Assembly (NCBI RefSeq): GCF_001591145.1
Contig: NZ_BCUF01000007.1
Location: forward strand, 1-64,000
DNA from: Vibrio harveyi NBRC 15634 = ATCC 14126 = KCTC 12724
GTDB lineage: Bacteria > Pseudomonadota > Gammaproteobacteria > Enterobacterales > Vibrionaceae
DNA length: 64,000 nucleotides
Direction of reading: 5' to 3'
The notes beneath the pieces are model-generated. The model was not told the origin of the DNA, made no database searches, and was given only the letters and a program-made list of their open reading frames with translations. Below, in pieces: positions 9,250 to 16,799 of this stretch; the first letter of the stretch is position 1, and each line of letters starts with the position of its first letter. A program made the position numbers and the translations under genes.

Positions 9250-10497
9250 TTACAAATTACGGGTGCGGCGCTTAATCATGCGTTCCGCTTCTTTCAATGC
9301 CGTTTCAATGTCTTTGCCTTCATCCAGCACTTCCATCAGTGCGTTTTCTAGGATGATAGAGCGAGCAACGTGGTCGCCTTTTGCTGGTGCCACTGGCTTG
9401 ATGTTTTGTGCCACCTCAGCAAACAATAAGCGCGCTTGCTGCCCACCAAGGAACTCGACTTTCTCTTCAAACATAGGGTCGTCGTAAGTTGTTGTGTTTG
9501 CAGGGAATGCTGCGATAGTTTCGAAGTGTTTAAGCTGAATATCGCGACGAGTTGTCATGTATTCGATCAGCTTCCACGCTTCGTCTTGATGCTTAGATTG
9601 GGTTGGAATCGATAGGAATGAGCCACCCCAACTACCGTAAATACCATCAGGAAGGTTAGATACACCCCAGCTACCTGCAGTCTCAGGAGCAATCCAGTTG
9701 TTTAGGTGACCAAGTAGCCAAGCCCCCGAAAGCTGAGTAGCAAATGTGCCGTTACGGAAGCCTTCGTACCATTCGTTTGACCACGCAAGAATACGACCAT
9801 CTAAACCTTTATCACGAATCTCTTTCGCCACTTCAAACGCGTGCACAAAACGCTCAGAGGTCACGACTGGATTGCCATCTTTATCGAAGTATAGACCTTC
9901 ACCTTCTGGCACTGTGGTAAAGATAATCGCTTGTGCCACATCCGCAGCAGACGCGATCAGTTGTACGTTTTGTTGCTTCAGCTTTTCACCCGCCGCAATA
10001 TAAGAGTCCCAATCTTTGATCGCTTCATTGATATCAATGCCCGCTTTTTCAAAAATGTCAGTGCGGTAGTACATCACACCCGGACCTAAATCGACTGGCA
10101 TACCATACACATCGCCATCTGCACCTTTACCTTGTGCCCATGCATAAGGCGCAAAGTTTTCTGCGTATTTGTCTGCACCATAGTTTTCAGACAGATTAAC
10201 TAAGCCGCCAGACGCCACAAATGGACCGATTTTTTCTACATCAACAACAATCACATCACCTGCGCCAGACCCCGTCGCCAAGTTGGTTGTCAGCTTGGTA
10301 TGGTGGTCACCGTGGTTATTCATTAGGTAATCCACTTTAATGCCAGTTTCCTTCTCGAAATCCGGTAGCAGCACTTTCAAGCTACTATCAAAATCAGGGA
10401 AACCATCGAAGCGAATTTTGGTTTCATCAGCCGCATTTACCGTTGCAGCAACACCCAAAGCAGCGGTCATGGCAAGCGTCAAAGTTTTCAGTTTCAT
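9250..10497 (-). CDS. Sugar ABC transporter periplasmic binding protein
   Basis: Captures the sugar in the periplasm and delivers it to the MalFG-type permeases. A Sec signal peptide (about residues 1-22, cleavage after VNA) precedes an extracellular solute-binding family 1 fold. A Cys lipobox is absent, so the protein is soluble. The total of 415 residues is normal. It lies 22 bases after the LacI gene and should be co-transcribed with it. The ligand is inferred as a beta-glucoside only from the GH1 gene in the operon. Confidence 0.9.
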   Translation of the reverse strand: MKLKTLTLAMTAALGVAATVNAADETKIRFDGFPDFDSSLKVLLPDFEKETGIKVDYLMNNHGDHHTKLTTNLATGSGAGDVIVVDVEKIGPFVASGGLVNLSENYGADKYAENFAPYAWAQGKGADGDVYGMPVDLGPGVMYYRTDIFEKAGIDINEAIKDWDSYIAAGEKLKQQNVQLIASAADVAQAIIFTTVPEGEGLYFDKDGNPVVTSERFVHAFEVAKEIRDKGLDGRILAWSNEWYEGFRNGTFATQLSGAWLLGHLNNWIAPETAGSWGVSNLPDGIYGSWGGSFLSIPTQSKHQDEAWKLIEYMTTRRDIQLKHFETIAAFPANTTTYDDPMFEEKVEFLGGQQARLLFAEVAQNIKPVAPAKGDHVARSIILENALMEVLDEGKDIETALKEAERMIKRRTRNL

Positions 10498-10519
10498 GTT
10501 GTTGTCCTTAATTATCGTT

Positions 10520-11524
10520 TTATAGGGTATGCAGTTCCTTGACTGAACTTCTTGGCACCAAGCTTGGCGACAATTTGAAGTTCACATCTCGTTTATTTTT
10601 ATTGAGAATTTGAATCACGAGCTGGACAGCTTCAGCGCTCATTTGCTCAATAGGGAAGTTAACTGTGGTTAGGGCTGGCGTGAGGTAGCGTGCAAATAAA
10701 ATGTCATCAAACCCCACCAAAGAGATTTGCTCCGGAACGTTTACACCATTGGCTTTCAGCACTTCGTAAGCACCGAACGCCATATGATCATTACACGCAA
10801 ATACAGCAGTAAAATGACAATCGCGCTTCAACAGTTTACGCATTGCGCTTTCCCCTGATTCTTCGGTAAAACCGGCCTCGGACACCAACGCTTCGTCATA
10901 CTCGATTCCCGCTTCTTCAAGAGCCTTGCGGTAACCTTGTAGACGCCCCCGTGCGTCAGATTTGTCCAGAGGACCGGTGATACACGCTATGTTGCGATGC
11001 CCCATTCGCAACAAGTATTCGGTCGCCAACTGACCACCAAATTCGTTATCGATCTCAATACAGCATTGCGCCATTTCTGGAATAAAGCGATTCACCAGTA
11101 CCACCGGAATGCCTTTTTCTTTAAGATCGATTAAATAATCATCCGTCAGGTTTTGTGCATGCAAAATGATGGCATCCACGCGTCGTCCAAGCAGAAATTC
11201 CACTGACTCACGCTGACTTTGCTCAGAGTTTGAACCTGCAGTCACCACCACGTGGTAACCGAAACGGCGCAGACGCTCTTCCATGCTGTGCAAAATGCCA
11301 GAGTAAAATGGACCACCAAGCTCTGGCACGATGATGCCAATACTGCCAGTGCGACTAGACGCCAAAGCCTGAGCGATTGAGTTTGGACGATAGCCAAGTT
11401 CTTGAATCGCTTTCTCGACTTTCAGCTTCTTATCGTGACTTACACGGCTAGTGCCATTAATCACGCGAGAAACCGTTGCCTGAGAAACCCCTGCGTATTC
11501 AGATACATCTTTAATCGTCGCCAC
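10520..11524 (-). CDS. LacI family regulator heading the beta-glucoside operon
   Basis: Probable repressor of the operon it heads. The helix-turn-helix TIKDVSEYAGVSQATVSRVI starts at residue 3, as in most LacI proteins. The GTG at 11524 was chosen over a longer frame to 11551: it leaves the family's usual N-terminus and has AGAGG six bases upstream. The sensor domain ends with SLVGFDDILFA, again typical. Palindromes GAAACCGCTTTC (11582) and TGAAACTGTTTCA (11713) lie upstream, and a matching site lies near the porin, suggesting autoregulation and a common regulon. Confidence 0.88.
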   Translation of the reverse strand: MATIKDVSEYAGVSQATVSRVINGTSRVSHDKKLKVEKAIQELGYRPNSIAQALASSRTGSIGIIVPELGGPFYSGILHSMEERLRRFGYHVVVTAGSNSEQSQRESVEFLLGRRVDAIILHAQNLTDDYLIDLKEKGIPVVLVNRFIPEMAQCCIEIDNEFGGQLATEYLLRMGHRNIACITGPLDKSDARGRLQGYRKALEEAGIEYDEALVSEAGFTEESGESAMRKLLKRDCHFTAVFACNDHMAFGAYEVLKANGVNVPEQISLVGFDDILFARYLTPALTTVNFPIEQMSAEAVQLVIQILNKNKRDVNFKLSPSLVPRSSVKELHTL

Positions 11525-11825
11525 AAGAAACCTCTTCCACCTGAGCATCAAGATTCAATTTTGCTTCGAGATGCATTTCTCGAAACCGCTTTCATGGCAG
11601 CTAGTATTTCTTATCCACTAGGGTGTTATCGTGAGAGAAATCACACCGAAATCCCTTTAGATTCGGGCAATATCGGAAAAAATGAAGCGGTAGGCAGTTT
11701 CCTTTCACGCCATGAAACTGTTTCATGAAACGGTCATTTCACGTTCAAATGAGATTCAATAAAGGCATTGATTTCACAACTCTTTAATAAAGATCTCTGC
11801 GCAGTTTTTTAAAGCATAGAAACAA
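11525..11825 (-). promoter_or_regulatory. Promoter region with clustered LacI-type operators
   Basis: Holds GAAACCGCTTTC (11582-11593), TGAAACTGTTTCA (11713-11725), the overlapping palindrome TTTCATGAAA (11721-11730), and TGAAA...TTTCA (11725-11741). The central CG with flanking AAA/TTT is the usual LacI-family operator pattern. No gene is seen here. Confidence 0.65.
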
Positions 11826-11852
11826 AAAAAGAGCCGCAAATGCGGCTCAAAA
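11826..11852 (-). terminator. Terminator of the porin gene
   Basis: GAGCCGCA and TGCGGCTC form a perfect stem with a two-base gap, followed on the minus strand by seven T. It lies about 155 bases after the porin stop. Confidence 0.85.
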
Positions 11853-12005
11853 TAGGGTCAATAATGGACAGTATGGTTTTCACTGGTTGCAATGAACACC
11901 ATGACTAAATAGAGAGAGTTAAGAAATAAATCAGTGGTAGAAACCTAATAAATCTGCCTTCAGTGCCTACCACTGTTACATGGACAGTAATTAATTAGAC
12001 TCGGT

Positions 12006-13331
12006 TTACCACCAAGCTTCCCACATAGCACCTACGCTAAATGTGTCTTGCTTAGGGTCATTGTTGGTTGCTTTGTTGTCGACCTCACCTGCCGTCGCGT
12101 AGAAGCGGAGCATCGGACGAGCGCCAGCACCCCAATCAAACGAGATATTTTGCGATAGCGTCACTTTCCAGCCTGTGTTGTCATCATCGGCACGTGCGTA
12201 ATCAACCATTTGGTAACCCGCTTCTAGCCAAGTCGAGTGAACATCATTCCAGAAGTACATCGGACGGACGATAGCACTGTAGTTAGTACGCTCATCTTCA
12301 AGCTTGTTTGAACCGTCAATTGAGTAATCGTGATATGCCAATAGGTATTCAACCGCAGCGTTTTCACCAAGGTTTGCATTACCTTCAAAGCTTGCGTAAA
12401 TAGTTGTTAAGTCTTCTGTTTTCCAGAATACGCCGTTGTCAGCGTTATCAGAATAACGCAACACTAAACGGTTTGATCCGCTGTCGTGTGCACGAGAAAT
12501 CACCGCACCCAGCTGGTAAGCATCAATGTGTTCTGAGCTCTCAATTGCTTCTGAATCAAAACCATAGTTCGCGTAAAGCTCTAAATCAGCAAAGCCCATA
12601 TCAATGCCGTGCAGTTTAGACGTGAATGCATACGCACCGCTATCACCCGTTCCAGAGCCACCAGTACAAGAGATTGAAGGGTTTGATCCCGGAGTGATTT
12701 CCGGGTTACAGCTTTCAACCGAAGCAACCACACCAAGGTCAAGTTTGACGGAACCAAGCTCAAGGTTGTTGATACCGCCACCTTGACCATCGTGCATCAT
12801 CCAAAAGTAATCGTTGATGCCCTGTTGTGGACGCTGATGGAAATCACGACCAGCCCAAATGTAAGCGTTCGGCTGACTCTCTAGTACATTCGTAACGCCT
12901 GCATAAGCCTTTTTCAGGTTCACCTCGTCACCCCAGTGATCGAACATCACCACAACATCCCAGATTGCGCCACTGTCATTCTTAAATGCTTTAGCTAACT
13001 GGAATTCACCGCCATTGCCTTCGTTACCTAATCGACCAATAGCGGATGAGCCGTTAAAAGAGCCATCAACCATCACGTACTTTTGGTCGCCCCCTTGGTA
13101 GTGAGCACCGTAACGAGCATAACCAGAGAACACAACGCCATAAGGAATCTCAATGTCCGGCGTTAATACCGCTGGTTGTTGGTCATCGACATAAGTTGGG
13201 TCAATGCGTTTCTCCAGTTCTTGAATACGTTTTTCCAAAGCTTCTACATCAGAATCGGCAGCAAAAGTAGAAAGAGAAGCAAGCGAAGTGGCCACTGCAA
13301 GAGTGAGAGGTAAAACCTTTAAGTTTTTCAT
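12006..13331 (-). CDS. LamB-like outer-membrane carbohydrate porin
   Basis: Predicted trimeric maltoporin-type channel letting oligosaccharides into the periplasm. A signal peptide (about 1-24, cleavage after TFA) is followed by a short coiled coil (EALEKRIQELEKRI). The mature barrel has alternating beta-strands and ends in a terminal aromatic residue (GAMWEAWW). The 441-residue length fits LamB/ScrY-like porins. It is on the same strand as the beta-glucoside ABC operon and has a TGAAA-N4-TTTCA operator upstream, so it probably serves that importer. Confidence 0.85.
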   Translation of the reverse strand: MKNLKVLPLTLAVATSLASLSTFAADSDVEALEKRIQELEKRIDPTYVDDQQPAVLTPDIEIPYGVVFSGYARYGAHYQGGDQKYVMVDGSFNGSSAIGRLGNEGNGGEFQLAKAFKNDSGAIWDVVVMFDHWGDEVNLKKAYAGVTNVLESQPNAYIWAGRDFHQRPQQGINDYFWMMHDGQGGGINNLELGSVKLDLGVVASVESCNPEITPGSNPSISCTGGSGTGDSGAYAFTSKLHGIDMGFADLELYANYGFDSEAIESSEHIDAYQLGAVISRAHDSGSNRLVLRYSDNADNGVFWKTEDLTTIYASFEGNANLGENAAVEYLLAYHDYSIDGSNKLEDERTNYSAIVRPMYFWNDVHSTWLEAGYQMVDYARADDDNTGWKVTLSQNISFDWGAGARPMLRFYATAGEVDNKATNNDPKQDTFSVGAMWEAWW

Positions 13332-13777
13332 GTGATTTCCCTAAGTTTTTGTAGGTGTAATTATTTCAATAGGGATCTTAAGGAATGAAACGTTTGAAAA
13401 GTCGCTACTGCTTCACATGGCACAAGCACTCGAAATGACATGAAACAACGCATGAAACTAGCGCCGTATTTTGTTAATTAAAATCATAATGTTATTGGAT
13501 TCTAATTTGTCATTCATATTTTGAAATCGCTTTCATTTCACAGAAATGTTTAAGAATAATCACGTTAATTTGTTCAAAATAAGCGCAATTCATACTTGGT
13601 TTTTTGAAAGTTTTCATAATCCTGAAAACTTTCACAAGTCGTAAATTTCTTACAAATTCAACAACTCACATTCATGCCAAACATGATTCATATCACAATT
13701 AAACGTATTGCTATTCCATGTAGTACTAAATTACCACCTAGAATAGGCATTAAATAATTCTAAAGTAGGGATACACA
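13332..13777. promoter_or_regulatory. Divergent promoter region between porin and diguanylate cyclase
   Basis: No gene is seen. TGAAATCGCTTTCA (13522-13535) is a perfect LacI-type palindrome probably serving the porin. CATGA-N6-TCACA (13682-13697) matches eight of ten CRP consensus bases and lies about 80 bases before the diguanylate cyclase. The rest is AT-rich. Confidence 0.55.
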
Positions 13778-14968
13778 ATGTCGAAATTGGCCGGAGCACG
13801 CCTAGAGGAAATGGCGGATATCCGATCGACAAGAAAAAAGAAGATTGTATTTCTCTGTTCCAGCATTGCGACGGCATTTTTAGCCTATGGCTCTGTGCTG
13901 CATTACTTTGAAGGGAACTGGGGGCTTAGCTTTTTAATTGGTCTGTGTGCTGTGGCATGTTTAGCCATCAGTTATTTAATTAAAGTACGTGGGCATCATC
14001 AATACGCAGATTTACTGCTCACCGCGGTATTGATGTTCGATGGTTTACTACTGCTGCTCTATAACGACGCGCCATCCGGCAGGTTGCTTTGGCTCTACCC
14101 CATTGTGGCTGCCATTATTCTAATTAATGAATTTAAGGTCGGCTTACTATTCAGTGTCAGTTACACACTCATTATTTTTTTTGGTTTAACCTTTCTAGAA
14201 AGTGTTCCCACTGCAAGTGAAATGACTGAGCGTCGCTTTATGTTCACCTTAGTGGCGATCTGCTTTGTGTGCCATACGTTTTCTTATTACTACTCAAAAG
14301 TGGTTAATTACATCCAAACTCTCTATCGAGAAGGGATTGAAGAACTCGCTTATCTCGATCAATTGACTGGCTTAGCGAATCGCTGGAGTTTTGAAACTTG
14401 GGCTCGCGCCAAGCTAGAGGAGCTAGATCAAACCCATAGTAATACGGTTACCGCATTGGTCTTCCTTGATATTGATAACTTCAAACACATCAATGATAAC
14501 TATGGTCATGATGTGGGTGACCGCGTACTAAAACACTTCGCGACACGCTTGAAAAACAACATTCGCAACAAAGACCGAAAGACAGACAAACACGATTATT
14601 CGATCGCTCGCTTTGCGGGTGATGAGTTTGTACTCATGCTCTACGATGTGCGCTGTAAAAAGGACTTAGACACCATCATGGATCGCATCGTCAATCTATT
14701 TAAAACTGGCTATCAATCGGAAGACACGATTAATGAGCTTACAATGAGCATTGGCGTTGCCATCTATCACCAGGATGCGAATGACCTATCTGAGCTGACT
14801 CGTTGTGCGGATAAAGCCATGTACGCGGCAAAGCACACGGGTAAAAACCAGTACGCCTATTATGAGCATTGCTCGCATGCAGAAGAGTTACGCCATCAAA
14901 GACATTCGCTTGTTGGCGCAATGGGAAGTGAAAATGTGACCTCGTTACAACGCGATGCCAGTTTATAA
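13778..14968 (+). CDS. Membrane-anchored GGDEF diguanylate cyclase
   Basis: Predicted to make cyclic di-GMP from two GTP. About six hydrophobic helices (residues 25-185) form a membrane sensor of unknown ligand. A short helix then leads into the GGDEF domain (about 205-370). The active-site loop reads RFAGDEF, a functional-looking A-for-G variant, and the DIDNFKHINDNYGHDVGD segment is intact. The allosteric RxxD inhibitory site expected five residues before the motif is absent, so product inhibition may be lost. It is divergent from the porin. No EAL domain is present. Confidence 0.9.
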   Translation: MSKLAGARLEEMADIRSTRKKKIVFLCSSIATAFLAYGSVLHYFEGNWGLSFLIGLCAVACLAISYLIKVRGHHQYADLLLTAVLMFDGLLLLLYNDAPSGRLLWLYPIVAAIILINEFKVGLLFSVSYTLIIFFGLTFLESVPTASEMTERRFMFTLVAICFVCHTFSYYYSKVVNYIQTLYREGIEELAYLDQLTGLANRWSFETWARAKLEELDQTHSNTVTALVFLDIDNFKHINDNYGHDVGDRVLKHFATRLKNNIRNKDRKTDKHDYSIARFAGDEFVLMLYDVRCKKDLDTIMDRIVNLFKTGYQSEDTINELTMSIGVAIYHQDANDLSELTRCADKAMYAAKHTGKNQYAYYEHCSHAEELRHQRHSLVGAMGSENVTSLQRDASL

Positions 14969-15012
14969 CGACCAATTGCTTAGCATCATGGCAAGTGCAA
15001 ATGGTCGTTATC
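14964..15012. terminator. Long hairpin between convergent genes
   Basis: TAACGACCA pairs with TGGTCGTTA across a loop that contains a further TTGC/GCAA pairing. It overlaps the stop of the cyclase and ends eight bases before the stop of the convergent small gene. It lacks a good T run. Confidence 0.5.
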
Positions 15013-15019
15013 ACACATG

Positions 15020-15301
15020 TTAAGCAAACATGTACATCGCCCATAAACCGCCGAGCAAAAACGTAATCAACCAAATCACTTGGCGTGTTTTACTTGGTTT
15101 ATCCTCTCTAGGACGAATAACGGGTTTCAGTGCCCGTTCCTTAATTTTTCCGACTAGACTGTTTTCAATCGCTCGTTTATAGAAAGCACGACGCTTTTGT
15201 GCCGCATTCGCAACTTTCGTGAAACGGTGCCTTTGCTCTGTCGTAAATTCCGTCGCCTCAAAGCGAGGAGGGAGATCAGAATGTTTAGGTTGTACTGCCA
15301 T
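15020..15301 (-). CDS. Small protein with C-terminal membrane helix, unknown function
   Basis: Not recognised. The 93-residue product has a basic, helical, soluble part (residues 10-70, rich in Arg, Lys and Glu) and a single C-terminal hydrophobic helix (about 73-92), suggesting a tail-anchored inner-membrane protein. The start at 15301 was chosen because AAGGAGG lies at ideal spacing; the longer frame to 15406 lacks this. Confidence 0.7.
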   Translation of the reverse strand: MAVQPKHSDLPPRFEATEFTTEQRHRFTKVANAAQKRRAFYKRAIENSLVGKIKERALKPVIRPREDKPSKTRQVIWLITFLLGGLWAMYMFA

Positions 15302-15395
15302 CACTTCCTCCTTGTTGATGGTTGCACCTGTATTAAGTATATACAAAGTTATCAGTTTGTTGTTAAAAAACGTTTGTATCTGAACAACATGCATG

Positions 15396-15426
15396 AAAAA
15401 AGCCACCCAAAAGGTGGCTTTTATCT
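15396..15426 (-). terminator. Terminator after ppnP
   Basis: AAAAGCCACC pairs with GGTGGCTTTT, with runs of A and T on both sides. It is placed 17 bases after the ppnP stop on the minus strand. Confidence 0.88.
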
Positions 15427-15442
15427 CAATTCTATTTAGTAC

Positions 15443-15727
15443 TTAGAGGTACTCACATAAGTACGCGGTCGCGTCTTTCACTTGCAGTTCGAATGATGAA
15501 TTACCTTCAACTTCGAAGAACTCACCACTATTGTAGGTGACCCAATCCACTTCACCCGCTTTCTTTACGATCAACGCACCTTTAACAACACTCATACGCT
15601 CCGGCGCTTGTGTGCCGAACGTGTATTCACCTGGTAGCATTACGCCAACACTGACATCCTGCCCTTGTTGACTAAAACCTAGTGACTTTACGCCACCAGC
15701 AAAATAACTGTTTTCCTTAATACTCAT
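15443..15727 (-). CDS. ppnP: Pyrimidine/purine nucleoside phosphorylase PpnP
   Basis: Small cupin enzyme (formerly YaiE/DUF1255) that splits nucleosides with phosphate into a free base and ribose 1-phosphate. At 94 residues it equals E. coli PpnP in length. It shares the NSYFAGGVKSLGF start, the GVMLPGEYTFGT and FEVEGNSSFELQV blocks, and the YLCEYL end. Start 15727 (MSIKENSYF) was chosen because AAGGAAA precedes it and it matches the family N-terminus; a frame extends six codons further. It appears monocistronic. Confidence 0.93.
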   Translation of the reverse strand: MSIKENSYFAGGVKSLGFSQQGQDVSVGVMLPGEYTFGTQAPERMSVVKGALIVKKAGEVDWVTYNSGEFFEVEGNSSFELQVKDATAYLCEYL

Positions 15728-15947
15728 TATTGGTTTCCTTATCAAAAATCAGCTCTTTTTTACCCTGTTTCGGTTTACGACTCAAGTCTCTAAATGGGTC
15801 TTTGTTGAAAGAGCAAATTCTCAATAACTGTGTTTCGGAATGTAAAAGTGGACATCAGATCATAGTTTCACCGTCTCAAAAGCTAGATTGTTTGTTTTTG
15901 TAGCTCAAGCTTCTCACCATAATAAAAAAGGAAGGTAAGTAGGAATC

Positions 15948-16451
15948 ATGACCACCACTGCGCGCAGGAAAAGGAAACAGAAGCCAGAACCGCAACCCTC
16001 ATTTTGGGCTCGTCATCAGTTCAAAATCATTAAAGGGGGCTTTGCTGTTTTCGGTTGCTCGTTGATTAGTGTGCTTAGTTACCAGTTGTACGCATCTTAC
16101 TTAGATTACATCGACCCAAACAAAATCTACGGTGAATGGATAGAGATCGGTGCGCCACCTTATCAAACCGAACAGCTTTCTTTTACACCCGAAGGTGTCT
16201 TTCGCAACCATCGCCTTATCGCCACTCAATTCGAGTTTGATGGCAAAGTCGTCACACTGAACACCGGACTTGGCAAAACTGAGTACCAAATCTCAGGGTC
16301 TCATCTCTCTCCACAGATACGACGCATTGAGCCTCGACTCCCTGACCAACGCTTTATCCTAAAAGGCTTCGAACACACGGTTCAGGGCTCAGAAACTGGC
16401 GCAGCTTCCAAACGCAGAGCAGCGTTGAGCGAACACTTCAGTCGCAAATAA
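15948..16451 (+). CDS. DUF2850-like membrane-anchored protein
   Basis: Function unknown. It has a basic cytoplasmic N-terminus (RRKRKQK), one membrane helix (about residues 30-52), then a small beta-rich periplasmic domain (about 60-145) with the segment KIYGEWIEIGAPPYQTEQLS. This layout resembles the Vibrio DUF2850 family by recall. A weak ribosome site (TAGGAATC) precedes the ATG. It lies between ppnP and chiA with its own upstream region. Confidence 0.65.
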   Translation: MTTTARRKRKQKPEPQPSFWARHQFKIIKGGFAVFGCSLISVLSYQLYASYLDYIDPNKIYGEWIEIGAPPYQTEQLSFTPEGVFRNHRLIATQFEFDGKVVTLNTGLGKTEYQISGSHLSPQIRRIEPRLPDQRFILKGFEHTVQGSETGAASKRRAALSEHFSRK

Positions 16452-16799
16452 CCTCCTTTTCAACGCTACCTCTATGTCGTAACTCTTTCTGTTTCATCAG
16501 AAAAGTTTAATTTCACTCGCAAAATAACCCCTACGGACTGAGTAAGCGATTAATTAAACACATGCAAAATATTTATAAAATCTTGGCTCAATATTGTATT
16601 TTCTATGCAAAACTATGTTTCTTGTAGTGAGTTTTGTGTAACACGGTCGAATCTTGATTTATTTTTTTTTGAAAAAAAATAAGCCTCTGAAATGCTCAAA
16701 GGGATGCTTTTGCACAGTGTGTGAATTGATTGTCTTTTCTGTCGCAAGAGCAGCTTATGTTCCTAAACGAGCATGAATTCAAGGATTGAGAGAGAAGTT
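16452..16799 (+). promoter_or_regulatory. Leader and promoter region of chiA
   Basis: AT-rich, with no gene seen. The main feature is an A/T-tract palindrome around 16658-16682 (ATTTTTTTT, then GAAAAAAAAT). It could be a curved upstream element or an operator of the NagC/Mlc type, but its simple sequence makes this uncertain. Confidence 0.35.

Noticed and set aside
11402..11728. 108-codon plus-strand frame over the LacI promoter
   Set aside because: It covers the operator palindromes and part of the LacI gene in antisense; no ribosome site.
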